Assembly (NCBI GenBank): GCA_905182635.1
Contig: CAJJCM010000032.1
Coordinates: forward strand, 1-43,886
Source: an uncultured Candidatus Poseidoniales archaeon
GTDB taxonomy: Archaea > Thermoplasmatota > Poseidoniia > Poseidoniales > Poseidoniaceae
Direction of reading: 5' to 3'
Length of the DNA stretch: 43,886 nucleotides
The notes below the pieces were generated by a model. That model searched no databases, was not told the origin of the DNA, and saw nothing but the letters and a program-made list of their open reading frames with translations. The translations under genes and the position numbers were made by a program. Positions 8,744-18,249 of the stretch are shown piece by piece (within the stretch, counting starts at the first letter, position 1; every line of letters starts with the position of its first letter).

Positions 8744-10978
8744 ATGTTGGGGGGGATTTCTAGATTCCAAACACAAATGTGCCTCCTAATGGTGTTTATT
8801 TTTATCGTCCCATCAGGTTCAGGGCAGTATTCAGATATTGCCTATATTGATGCTACGATTACTTCTTCGGCAAGTGAATCGCGAGCAGTAGACATCAATT
8901 CAAATGGCACATATCTCGCGAGTGCTTACGATGGCTTCGTTGCCGTCCACGATGTAGATTCACTTGAACTCATCAAGTCATTCACCATTGAAAGTGATGT
9001 ATTGGACGTCCAATTTTCTCCCGATGGGTTGTTGTTAGCATTTTCTCGTTCCGGCTCTTCCTCTGAGACGAATACAATCCAAATTATTGATGTTCTTACT
9101 CTACAACTCACCTCCAAACATTATGGGTCGAATTCTCAGCCGGATATGATACAGTGGTCGCCTGATGGGGATTTGTTGGCTCTACCGAACAGCAACAATG
9201 GAATTGACCTTTTGCGTGTTGCAGATATGGAGGTCGAAAGAACACTCAACGGTGAACACAATACCCGCATCACTTGCATCTCATTTTCCTCTCTCGGGAG
9301 TTATATTCTAACGGGAGATGAATCTGGACGACTCGTAATGTGGTCATCTCAAGGCAACCCAACGGATAAGGAATGGGATCTTGATTCTGAAATTAAAGCA
9401 TGTAGTTTTGACTCAGCCGACGAACAATTTGCAGTGTTGACTGTTGAGGGTCAACTGTCCACTTGGTCGTTCGCTGGTGGATCTCTTGCAGAAGTGAAAT
9501 TCGAAGGTGGCTCTGCATTGCATTGGTCAACAGATAGCAGTGTCATCCACGTATTGGAAACTGGAGACTCTCCGCGGCTCATAACTGTGGATTCGACAAA
9601 TTTAGAGGAATCAGTTTCGGTATACCTTGCCCATCAAGCGCTTGATTTTACGCACAAAGAAAATGAGTTTGGAACTCGAGAAATGGCATTTATTGCTACA
9701 AATACCGGCCATATTGCAGTCTATGGGGCAATGCCTCTACCAGAGGGATACGGTGAGACTGGAGCAGATTTAGATGGGGATAGGATCCCAGACTCTTTCG
9801 ATGATGATGATGATGGTGATGCAATAGTAGACCAAAGAGATAACGATTGCCAAGAGGTCGCACAATCATGCAGTAAATCGCCCAATATAGAGACAATAAG
9901 AGGGATTAATATTTTCGTGAATTCGACTACTTTTGTGATCGAAGACACCTTTACTTTAGATACCAAAACATCTTCCATACTTCGAAATCTTTCTCGTCGT
10001 TCATTGGTTGCTGACATCCAATTGAGCCAGGATGAAACAAATCTATTCGCTCAAACAATTTGTAGAAATATGAATCAAAATCACTTTGTAAGTTCATGGG
10101 AAAATATTATTCTCCTTTCATCAGGACAACTCACAGACGGAAAAGTTGAATGTCAGATAGAAAGTGGGATGACGCTTACAGCACAGAGCGATTATAATAC
10201 ACATATAGCAGTCACTTATATCCTCACATTTAATTTAAGTGAAATGACCTATCCCTTTGATTTTACTTTACAATCTCAACCATCAGCCACGGACACCTCA
10301 CTTGCACAACACGCACAGATGCATCCGATTGATGTCACTGCCAAAGCAACGAATTCTCAAACATTCTATTGGTCGCCTTGGTGGATCAGTCAAAGTGAAC
10401 TTCAAGTTAGCCTCGAAGAACAAGTAGAATCTAAACCGGGTTTGATTGCAAAGGCCGTTCAAGTTTTCTTCTCCTATCCGATTCTCTTCTTGCCGATACT
10501 CGGCCTCATTGCTGGAGGCGTTGTTCTCCTCATCCGAACAAAGAACTCCATTGGCATGGGTCTTGATTTTGGAGAGGAAGGTGATGATGAGAGGGATGAA
10601 GATGAAAATAATGAACATCACGAAGAAGATGGAGTAGAGAGTGAGAAGGGCATATCCGATTCTGAACAGGATGTAGAAAGCGAGACTGAAACACACGCCA
10701 AGTCGCCGCGAAGGGCAATTGGTCGAGAACCGAAAGATACACAAAACGAAGTATCAACTCCTGCACGACGAACTGCAAAATCAATCCAATACGGAATTGA
10801 TGGACCGATTACGAAGGTGAAAAGGAAACGATTGGACAGCGGCCTCTCTGAACCATTATCAGACGGGCCAAAGAAGACAACTTCAAAACGAAAAACGGTT
10901 ACAAAGCCTAAGGTCGAAGATGTGGTTAAAACTCGACGCGTTGTGACGTATTCAGAAGATAAAGATGAGAATGATTAA
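8744..10978 (+). CDS. Secreted WD40-like propeller protein with C-terminal membrane anchor and charged tail
   Basis: A 744-residue protein starting at ATG 8744 (GAGG just upstream), which gives a clean signal peptide ending near SGSGQ. Residues about 30-330 are WD40-like repeats (VQFSPDG, IQWSPDGD, CISFSSLGS, VMWSSQG). A calcium-binding thrombospondin type 3-like run rich in Asp (DLDGDRIPDSFDDDDDGD) lies at about 344-361. A Cys-containing extracellular domain follows, then one membrane helix at about 574-598 and a cytoplasmic tail that is first very acidic and then Lys/Arg-rich with SPRR and KRKR patches. It lies between mqnD and mqnA but on the opposite strand. An outward sensor or adhesin role is inference. 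Confidence 0.75.
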   Translation: MLGGISRFQTQMCLLMVFIFIVPSGSGQYSDIAYIDATITSSASESRAVDINSNGTYLASAYDGFVAVHDVDSLELIKSFTIESDVLDVQFSPDGLLLAFSRSGSSSETNTIQIIDVLTLQLTSKHYGSNSQPDMIQWSPDGDLLALPNSNNGIDLLRVADMEVERTLNGEHNTRITCISFSSLGSYILTGDESGRLVMWSSQGNPTDKEWDLDSEIKACSFDSADEQFAVLTVEGQLSTWSFAGGSLAEVKFEGGSALHWSTDSSVIHVLETGDSPRLITVDSTNLEESVSVYLAHQALDFTHKENEFGTREMAFIATNTGHIAVYGAMPLPEGYGETGADLDGDRIPDSFDDDDDGDAIVDQRDNDCQEVAQSCSKSPNIETIRGINIFVNSTTFVIEDTFTLDTKTSSILRNLSRRSLVADIQLSQDETNLFAQTICRNMNQNHFVSSWENIILLSSGQLTDGKVECQIESGMTLTAQSDYNTHIAVTYILTFNLSEMTYPFDFTLQSQPSATDTSLAQHAQMHPIDVTAKATNSQTFYWSPWWISQSELQVSLEEQVESKPGLIAKAVQVFFSYPILFLPILGLIAGGVVLLIRTKNSIGMGLDFGEEGDDERDEDENNEHHEEDGVESEKGISDSEQDVESETETHAKSPRRAIGREPKDTQNEVSTPARRTAKSIQYGIDGPITKVKRKRLDSGLSEPLSDGPKKTTSKRKTVTKPKVEDVVKTRRVVTYSEDKDEND

Positions 10979-11012
10979 CGCCAAGTGATTTCAAATTACG
11001 CAACGTGGAAAA

Positions 11013-11792
11013 TCACCACGCGAATTCTGCGCCACTCTGCATGCCACAAGCCTCGACAAGAAACTCATTCAATCCTGATAGATGTTCTTGGTCAATTCGA
11101 TTGAACACTTCTCCAAAATATCGGTCGAGGCGTTCATAGTCGAGACCAGAACGAGAAAGTGCCCACTGAATGACTTTTTCTCGCTGTTCAGAGTTTTGTT
11201 CAAACAGTCGGAGATTTTCAGTTAATATTCCCTGTGCAAGTCGAAGAGATTCAACCGGTGTATCTTTACGTGCTGCAAAGACACCGAATACCATTGGTTT
11301 TTGCGTAAATTGTAGCCAATCGGTTCCGAGATCGAGTTTCACAGAATCCGGGTTGCTCTTTGCCTCTTCGAGTGCTCGGTCTCCGATGAGTAAGGCACCA
11401 TCGCATTTCGCAAGCATACTTTCAAGGTCAGGGCCCATTAATTCAAAATGAGGATTAAGATTGCGCTTTCCAAGAAGATATTTGAGCAATTGAACTGAAG
11501 TTGCAGAATCAGTTGGGAGTGCAATCGATTCCATCTGTTCAAGCGTAGTGTTTCCAAACACCAAAACACTCCCCACTTCGCCTCGACTACAGATTCCAAT
11601 ATCGGGCAACAGAATGAGTTCATCAGCGTGGCGAGCATAATCTGCTGCTGGAATCGGAGCCAATATGCAATCTCTGCGAAGGAGATGCCCGGTCAGCCAT
11701 GCAGGCGGTGCTGCAAGCACTTCCCATTGCTTATCGAGGCCATAAAACAAAGGGTCACAATTTAAGAATGCAACTCGCCCGATTGTGTTCAT
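11013..11792 (-). CDS. mqnA: Chorismate dehydratase MqnA
   Basis: First enzyme of the futalosine menaquinone route, converting chorismate to 3-enolpyruvylbenzoate. The 259-residue product has the family N-terminus RVAFLNCDPLFYGL, the segment ALPTDSATSVQLLKYLL, GDRAL, and DLGTDWLQFTQKPMVFGVF near the middle. The ATG at 11792 is chosen because GGAGGAG lies 9 bases before it; the ATG six codons upstream would itself contain that site. The gene begins 27 bases after the mqnE stop, so the two are very likely co-transcribed. It ends 34 bases from the end of the convergent WD40-like gene. Confidence 0.86.
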   Translation of the reverse strand: MNTIGRVAFLNCDPLFYGLDKQWEVLAAPPAWLTGHLLRRDCILAPIPAADYARHADELILLPDIGICSRGEVGSVLVFGNTTLEQMESIALPTDSATSVQLLKYLLGKRNLNPHFELMGPDLESMLAKCDGALLIGDRALEEAKSNPDSVKLDLGTDWLQFTQKPMVFGVFAARKDTPVESLRLAQGILTENLRLFEQNSEQREKVIQWALSRSGLDYERLDRYFGEVFNRIDQEHLSGLNEFLVEACGMQSGAEFAW

Positions 11793-11819
11793 CCATACTG
11801 ACTCCTCCATATGATCAAC

Positions 11820-13034
11820 TCAAACATTTGCCATTTTCAATTGTGTTCGCGGTTTCGGTACTGGAGGAATAAATATTTCGAACTTCTCATATGTGGTATT
11901 ACGTTGAACTGGGATACACCCTGCATCTGAAATGAGTCGGGCCAAACGGATACGGTCATGGTCCAAAGGAGTAGTCGAACCAGCAAGATGCATGATCGAT
12001 TCTTTTTGCACAGTACCATCGATATCGTCTGCACCATACTGAAGAGCGAGTTCTGCTAATTCATCACCGATGTTCATTCGGTAGGCCTTGATATGGGGGA
12101 TTGTATCAAGCATGAGGCGAGAGATGGCAATCGTCCTAAGTATTTCACTACCCGTAGCTAATTGTGCTTCGGGTAAGCGGGAGTTATCTGGTAAGTAAGG
12201 ATAAGGTACGAAACACTGGAATCCATTTGTATCGTCGTTAAGTTCACGGAGATGTATCATGTGCGTTAATCTCTGTTCAAGCGTTTCGATTGTGCCGAAG
12301 AGCATAGTGCAATTTGTTGGAATCCCTAACTCATGAGCACTGCGATGAATCTCAAGGTATTCAGATGAACTTTCTTTACCGTTACAAATAACCGCTCGTA
12401 CATCATCGTCAAGAATTTCTGCACCACCGCCTGGCAAAGACCCCAGTCCAGCATTCTTTAGTCTCAAGAGTGTTTCTTTGAACGAAATATTTGACAATTG
12501 GGAAAGGTGCTTGATTTCAACTGCAGTTAAGGCTTTGATTGCAATATGTGGAAAACGATTTTTTGTTGCCTTGAAGAGAGACTCATAGTATTCAACATCC
12601 CAATCAGGATGAAGCCCTCCTACAGAGTGTACTTCATCGACAACTTCTGCATATTGCCCCAAGTCATCCAAATAAGCTTCAATGTCAAGGGCATAAGCAT
12701 CGTCAGCACGTTTCGAGCGACGGAACGCACAAAATTTGCATGCAAGAACACACACATTTGTCTGGTTGACGTGAACATTGGAATTGAAAAAGGCATAGGA
12801 GCCAAAACGCGCTACACGTACACAATTCGATAAACGTCCGACTTCTGAAAGATTTGGATGAGAATACAAGAGAAGGCCATCATCAAGAGAAAGTCGTTGG
12901 CCCTGAGCTACTTTTTGAGCCAGGGGTCGAATCATTTCACTCCAAGAGGATAATTCCCCAACCAATTCAGGGAGATTCTCTTTCCATTTGACCTGAGAGC
13001 CAGCATCTTGGATTGAAGATACCCATGCTGACAT
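11820..13034 (-). CDS. mqnE: Aminodeoxyfutalosine synthase MqnE (radical SAM)
   Basis: Radical SAM enzyme of 404 residues. The iron-sulfur ligands are Cys95, Cys99 and Cys102 (CVLACKFC, the CX3CX2C pattern). Further conserved segments: VGGLHPDWDVEYYE, IKALTAVEI, GLGSLPGGGAEI, FGTIETLEQR and a C-terminal HIKAY followed by GADDIDGTV. The last two favour MqnE over the related MqnC, which catalyses the later cyclisation. MqnE joins 3-enolpyruvylbenzoate to SAM-derived adenosine. AGGT lies 7 bases before the ATG. The gene heads an apparent mqnE-mqnA operon just after the P-type ATPase gene. Neither MqnC nor a futalosine hydrolase is visible in the window. Confidence 0.85.
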   Translation of the reverse strand: MSAWVSSIQDAGSQVKWKENLPELVGELSSWSEMIRPLAQKVAQGQRLSLDDGLLLYSHPNLSEVGRLSNCVRVARFGSYAFFNSNVHVNQTNVCVLACKFCAFRRSKRADDAYALDIEAYLDDLGQYAEVVDEVHSVGGLHPDWDVEYYESLFKATKNRFPHIAIKALTAVEIKHLSQLSNISFKETLLRLKNAGLGSLPGGGAEILDDDVRAVICNGKESSSEYLEIHRSAHELGIPTNCTMLFGTIETLEQRLTHMIHLRELNDDTNGFQCFVPYPYLPDNSRLPEAQLATGSEILRTIAISRLMLDTIPHIKAYRMNIGDELAELALQYGADDIDGTVQKESIMHLAGSTTPLDHDRIRLARLISDAGCIPVQRNTTYEKFEIFIPPVPKPRTQLKMANV

Positions 13035-13095
13035 AACATAACCTGTAGCGCTTCATTCTTCAATATGTGGTTGTTCCCACGAGGGAGGATTCCGA

Positions 13096-15996
13096 TTATC
13101 GAACAGCAAAATATCGTGATTTAACAATGAATTTTCTAAATTCATCAATGATAAATACACCTGATGCAACCAAAGTAATGACGAACCAATCACTTGCTTC
13201 AAGGGTTATTGTCGAAAGTAAATTCCCAATATGGATGCTGGTAAATGGAATGGAGTAATTCGAAAGTTGGACGAAGAAGAGAAGCAGACCAAGAGAAATA
13301 ACGAGGGCGAGATTAATCGCTTTATTTGAGAAAAGTCCTAGTTTGAATACACTTTCATTACTCGAACGGCAATTGACTACATTGAAGAGTTGGTAAAGGA
13401 TGAATACGGAAAAAGTCATCGTTTGCGCATAAGCAAACTTCTCATCTGCGTATTCCTGTGACTGTTGTACGGCAGTTGAATCACCAAGAAGACAATCAGT
13501 CCGGTCAAAACCAGAAAAGGTGTCGAGATCCGTCAGTGGAGCCACCTCACATTGTTCTGCATCAATTCCGCCTCCTGCAAGGAAAAAGACGAGGAGGGTA
13601 CCTGTAACCATTACAGCACCTAGCCAAAAAATAAGAACGATGTCACTGTAATTCGGTAAACCTTCGTTCACCGGCCGGGGAGGTCGTGACATGACATCAC
13701 CATGATTCTTTTCAACACCCAAAGCCACAGCTGGTGGGCCATCCATCAAGATATTGATGACCAAAATCTGAGTCGCGGTTAATGGTAAGTTCCAGCCAAA
13801 TATAAACGTTGAAATAATGATGAGTGCAACGGCAGCAACGTTCGTTGAAACTTGGTAACGGACGAAATTGCGTATATTCTCGTAGATTTTCCTGCCTTCT
13901 TCAACAGCGTGAACTATATTTGCAAAATTATCGTCTTGCAAGACCATGTCTGCGGCGTCTTTCGCTACATCTGTTCCTGCGATACCCATCGCAATACCAA
14001 TGTTCGCGCGTGAGAGGGCAGGAGCGTCGTTAACACCATCTCCCGTCATTGCTACGATTTCGCCACGTGCTTGAAGGCCGGATACGATACGCATTTTTTG
14101 TTCAGGCGTTACTCTCGAGAAGATACTTGCTTGAGATGCGGCTTCACTGATCGCATCATCATCAAGTGTTGCAAGGGTGTGACCGTTAATGGGTGCAATA
14201 CCACCTTCGGTAATATTGAGTTCCCGACCAATTGCTTCAGCGGTATATTGCTGGTCTCCTGTAATCATCTTCACTCGAATACCTGCATTTTGACAAATGG
14301 CGATTGCATCCTTAACTTCCGCTCGAGGTGGGTCCATTATGCCAACCAATCCAAGGAATATAAAATCAGATTCAACGGAATTGATATCATGAATATCCTC
14401 ATCATCGCCTAACCGACGAGCACAAAGAGCAAGAACACGCATTGCCTGACTCGCCATGTCCTTGTTTGCTTGTGAGGCAGCCTCGACATCTGATTTTTCG
14501 ATGGGGACAATTTCTCCATCTGATATTTTCCAATTTGTAATTGGAAGATAACCTCCTGCACCACCTTTAGAAAAGACCCATCGTGCGCCTTCGTATTCGT
14601 GAATGACCGACATTCGCTTGCGAGTTGTATCAAAAAAGAACTCATGAATTCTTGAGTGGCGTTGTGCGGATTTACGAATATCACCGTTGATTTTCCAGCC
14701 TAATACTGCACATGCAGAATCTGTTGGGTCGCCAATGGCTTGCCATTGGGATTCAACTTTCGAAATTTGAGAGTTGTGACATAGGCTCAAACATGCTGCA
14801 GAAAGACGAAATCCGAGATCTTTCTGAAGTTCTTCCATTTGTGCATCTGAGACTTCAACGCCTTCATAAGTAAGTTTGCCATTTGGCTTGAAGCCTTCAC
14901 CTGATACGTGAAATGTGCCATCAGTAGTCGTCAACTGACGTACAGTCATCTGATTCTTCGTAAGTGTGCCAGTTTTATCAGAACAAATGACGGTTGTAGA
15001 ACCCAATGTTTCAACAGCTTTCATTCGACGAATTATGGCCTTATGGCGTGCCATATTGCGCATGCCAAGTGCAAGGGTTATCACCAATATAATTGGCAAA
15101 CCTTCTGGAACAATTGCCACAAAGATGGCGATGGCGACGATGAATTGGTCTACCGCGACATCCCTCAGACCGGCAGTATCGATATTTGGGTCACCATAAG
15201 CAATGAGTACTTTAATCGAAACTAAGAGCGTTGCAACGACTAAAGCGATAAATCCTAAGAAACGACCAAGTGATTCTAATTTGAGTTCAAGGGGTGTTTT
15301 TGGAGATGAGGAACCTGCGATATTACTTGCAATTCGGCCAAGTTCTGTATTCATACCAGTTTCAACAACGATACCAATCGCACGCCCGGTAGAAACGCAC
15401 GTACCCATGTACGCCATGTTGTTACGGTCTGCGAGAAGAGTGGTCGAAGGAAGAGCAACCGTCGATTTGAGGATGCTGTCGGATTCTCCAGTCAATGATG
15501 ATTCATCAATTTTACATTGATAGGATTCCACAATACGGATGTCAGCAGGAACATTCAGCCCCTCATTCAACTTTACAATATCGCCTGGAACTAAATCCGG
15601 CGTTGGAATCGACCATTCGATCCCCTCCCGAATGGCGACGCAAGTTGAGACCGACATCTGTTTGAGCGCGTCCATTGCTTGTTCCGCTTGGCCCTCTTGC
15701 CAGAATCCAAAGGTTGCGTTGGCAGTTAGAACAATAAAAATGAAAATTGCATCTCCCGGTTGTTCAGGATGAATGAGCAAGGCAACGATGGCTGCAGTGA
15801 TTAACAAATAATTCAAAGGGTCGTGATATTGCGAAAAGAAACGGAGCAGGGATGAAGTTTTTTCGGGTTCTTTTAACTTGTTTCTACCATGAATGGTACG
15901 ACGACTGATAACTTCTTGTTCACTTAATCCATTCAAATCGGAGTCTAAAGTTTCAATTATTTCATCTGAATTTAAATCATGCCAAGAATTTGTCAT
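13096..15996 (-). CDS. P-type Ca2+ (SPCA/PMR1-like P2) cation-transporting ATPase
   Basis: A 966-residue P2-type ATPase. Landmarks in order: actuator motif TGES (about 169-172), PEGLP in the fourth membrane helix (about 297-301), phosphorylation motif DKTGTLT with Asp340, hinge TGDGVNDAP, and LMDGPPA in the sixth helix, which resembles Golgi SPCA pumps and suggests Ca2+ or Mn2+. Ten membrane helices are plausible. An unusual outside loop between late helices carries two Cys (EQCEV and TDCLLG) that could form a disulfide. The ATG at 15996 is chosen because GAGGTG precedes it by 7 bases; a GTG three codons earlier overlaps that site. It is divergent from the OPT transporter gene. Confidence 0.92.
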   Translation of the reverse strand: MTNSWHDLNSDEIIETLDSDLNGLSEQEVISRRTIHGRNKLKEPEKTSSLLRFFSQYHDPLNYLLITAAIVALLIHPEQPGDAIFIFIVLTANATFGFWQEGQAEQAMDALKQMSVSTCVAIREGIEWSIPTPDLVPGDIVKLNEGLNVPADIRIVESYQCKIDESSLTGESDSILKSTVALPSTTLLADRNNMAYMGTCVSTGRAIGIVVETGMNTELGRIASNIAGSSSPKTPLELKLESLGRFLGFIALVVATLLVSIKVLIAYGDPNIDTAGLRDVAVDQFIVAIAIFVAIVPEGLPIILVITLALGMRNMARHKAIIRRMKAVETLGSTTVICSDKTGTLTKNQMTVRQLTTTDGTFHVSGEGFKPNGKLTYEGVEVSDAQMEELQKDLGFRLSAACLSLCHNSQISKVESQWQAIGDPTDSACAVLGWKINGDIRKSAQRHSRIHEFFFDTTRKRMSVIHEYEGARWVFSKGGAGGYLPITNWKISDGEIVPIEKSDVEAASQANKDMASQAMRVLALCARRLGDDEDIHDINSVESDFIFLGLVGIMDPPRAEVKDAIAICQNAGIRVKMITGDQQYTAEAIGRELNITEGGIAPINGHTLATLDDDAISEAASQASIFSRVTPEQKMRIVSGLQARGEIVAMTGDGVNDAPALSRANIGIAMGIAGTDVAKDAADMVLQDDNFANIVHAVEEGRKIYENIRNFVRYQVSTNVAAVALIIISTFIFGWNLPLTATQILVINILMDGPPAVALGVEKNHGDVMSRPPRPVNEGLPNYSDIVLIFWLGAVMVTGTLLVFFLAGGGIDAEQCEVAPLTDLDTFSGFDRTDCLLGDSTAVQQSQEYADEKFAYAQTMTFSVFILYQLFNVVNCRSSNESVFKLGLFSNKAINLALVISLGLLLFFVQLSNYSIPFTSIHIGNLLSTITLEASDWFVITLVASGVFIIDEFRKFIVKSRYFAVR

Positions 15997-16117
15997 AATG
16001 ACCACCTCGTAAGAACCGTATTCTTAGACGGTAACAGGGTGGACTTATCATAATAATGGTGGGGGTCCCTTTTGTACTAAGCGATGTATTCAACAACTGC
16101 TTTGATGTGGACATGGT

Positions 16118-18166
16118 ATGAGCGCTTTGGATGAACCTTACATCCCTGCGTCTGAGTCTCCAAAAGAACTTACACTGCGAGTAATAATTGTCGGTATTCT
16201 TTTGGGTATTTTGATGACGGCAGCAAATGCATACCTCGGACTCTATGCTGGAATGACTGTTTCAGCGAGTATTCCGGCAGCGGTTATGTCGATGATTATC
16301 TTACGTTCACTGTTTAACGATGTATCCATTCTTGAAAACAACGCTGTTCAGACAATGGCAAGCGCCGGTGAATCACTTGCCGCTGGTGTTATCTTTACTG
16401 TTCCTGCTCTTCTCGTAATAGGCATTTGGGATGAAATTCAATGGCTTGATACCATGATTATTGCCATTTTAGGTGGTTTACTTGGTACCATGTTTACCAT
16501 TGCATTACGACGTTTGTTCATCGTTGAAGAAGCCCTTCCATATCCTGAAGGGGTTGCTTGCAGAGAGGTACTTGTTGCTGGTGAAGAAGGTGGAGAAGGC
16601 GCTTTGGCGATTCTCTACGCACTCGGCATCGGCGCAATCTATGGACTAATGGTTAAGGGGTTCAAAGTGACGCATCATAATGTTGAGTCAGCTTGGGAAT
16701 TCTTAGGAACCCGTCTCTATGCAGGAATGGACCTTTCAATTGCGCTTTTATCTGTAGGATACATTGTAGGAATACGTATTGCATCATTTATATTCCTTGG
16801 TGGAGTCATAGGTTTCGGAGTACTTGTACCAATGTATGGACTGATTCGCGGATGGCCTGATTCACCTGATTTAGTGACTGGTTTTTATTCAATTTGGGCT
16901 TCTGAAATACGCTACGTGGGGGTCGGTGCAATGGTTATTGGTGGCGTGTATACACTTTGGTCAATGCGTAAAACAATCTTTACTGGTCTCTCGAAGGCCC
17001 TGGTCAAGAAAGAGCATTCTGATGAACCAAGTTTGCGTACTGAACTCGATTTACCACTTGACAAAGTCCTGATAGTTTGTGGCATCCTCGTCGGTTTGAC
17101 ATTCCTCTACTACTGGTGGGCAACCGGCTCACTGATTCTTGCTCTAGCAGGTGCCATGTTCCTCGGCGTCGTGTCGTTCTTTTTCGCAGCAGTTGCAGGC
17201 TATATTGCTGGAGTTGTTGGCTCCTCAAATTCACCAGTCTCTGGAATGACAATCGCTACACTGTTGTTTACCGTCGCATTAGTATGGGTGGTCGGTGACT
17301 TCTTCCTTGGCCTAGGAACTGAAGAATTGATGCTTGCAACCTTACTTATTGCAGCTATTGTAGCCACATCAGCAGCCATTGCTGGCGACGTCATGCAGGA
17401 TCTCAAAACGGGACACATGGTTGGAGCAACACCTTGGCGACAGCAAACTGCAGAAATTATTGGTGTCTTAACAGGTGCAGTCGTCATAGGTCCAACGCTC
17501 CAACTTCTTCACAAGGCCTTTCGAATTTCAAAGACTGCCTGTGAGATGAACCCCTTGCCTGACGACCCAACGTGTTCAGATGCATTATTCGCACCACAGG
17601 CGGAATTGATAGGAGCTATTGTTCAAGGTGCGTTTGGAGGAGATTTGAATCTTCAGATGGTCATGCTGGGTGCAATTATCGCAGTCGCATTGATTATGCT
17701 GAAAATGCCTGTTATGAGTGTTGCAATCGGAATATATCTCCCTCTTGGACTTTCAGTGCCGATTATGTTGGGTGGAGTCATCTCGTATTTCGCCATCAAT
17801 TCTGCCTATATCCGTATAGATGGGCGTCTGGATGGTACTCCTTCTGTGGAAGCTGAAAAGGCAGCAAAGGATGTTGAAAATAGAGGTGTGTTGATCGGTG
17901 CAGGTTTTATCGCTGGAGAATCTATACTCGGGGTATTCATCGCTGTTCTCATCGTTTTAAATATTCGACTTGACATCATATTTGGAGTCTCGACACTTGG
18001 TGATTTATTCTCTCTCCTCTTCTTTGGTTGGTTTGTTGCAGTTTTCATTTGGCTCGCAACTCGAGCATTACCGAAAGGTGGCAACCTCTTGACAGAAGCA
18101 GTGGCCATTCTCCAGAACATTACTTGGAAATTCTTCAATGCTTTCAAACTCAAGAGTTTAAAATGA
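16118..18166 (+). CDS. OPT-family oligopeptide transporter
   Basis: A 682-residue polytopic membrane protein of the oligopeptide transporter (OPT) superfamily. The N-terminal signature TLRVIIVGILLGILMTAANAYLGL with GMTVSASIPAAV is typical, as are the conserved ALPYPEGVACREVL and GSSNSPVSGMTIATLL segments. About 14-16 hydrophobic segments can be seen. Members import small peptides or metal complexes, usually with protons; peptide uptake fits a marine heterotroph, though the substrate is inferred. No strong SD is visible before the ATG. Its stop overlaps the ATG of a doubtful 20-codon frame. It is the divergent partner of the Ca2+ ATPase across about 120 bases. Confidence 0.92.
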   Translation: MSALDEPYIPASESPKELTLRVIIVGILLGILMTAANAYLGLYAGMTVSASIPAAVMSMIILRSLFNDVSILENNAVQTMASAGESLAAGVIFTVPALLVIGIWDEIQWLDTMIIAILGGLLGTMFTIALRRLFIVEEALPYPEGVACREVLVAGEEGGEGALAILYALGIGAIYGLMVKGFKVTHHNVESAWEFLGTRLYAGMDLSIALLSVGYIVGIRIASFIFLGGVIGFGVLVPMYGLIRGWPDSPDLVTGFYSIWASEIRYVGVGAMVIGGVYTLWSMRKTIFTGLSKALVKKEHSDEPSLRTELDLPLDKVLIVCGILVGLTFLYYWWATGSLILALAGAMFLGVVSFFFAAVAGYIAGVVGSSNSPVSGMTIATLLFTVALVWVVGDFFLGLGTEELMLATLLIAAIVATSAAIAGDVMQDLKTGHMVGATPWRQQTAEIIGVLTGAVVIGPTLQLLHKAFRISKTACEMNPLPDDPTCSDALFAPQAELIGAIVQGAFGGDLNLQMVMLGAIIAVALIMLKMPVMSVAIGIYLPLGLSVPIMLGGVISYFAINSAYIRIDGRLDGTPSVEAEKAAKDVENRGVLIGAGFIAGESILGVFIAVLIVLNIRLDIIFGVSTLGDLFSLLFFGWFVAVFIWLATRALPKGGNLLTEAVAILQNITWKFFNAFKLKSLK

Positions 18167-18249
18167 GCCATTCAGACAATATTTTCTTCTCGTTCGAATC
18201 AAAACCATCAAAGGGCTCCCGCTAAGGCAAAGGTTTGCGAGCCGATTCT

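Noticed and set aside
10298-10744. 148-codon minus-strand frame
   Set aside because: Antisense to the clearly coding tail and anchor of the WD40-like protein; a shadow frame.
18163-18225. 20-codon frame overlapping the OPT transporter stop (ATGA)
   Set aside because: Too short to support, no ribosome site and no motif; probably the leader before transketolase.
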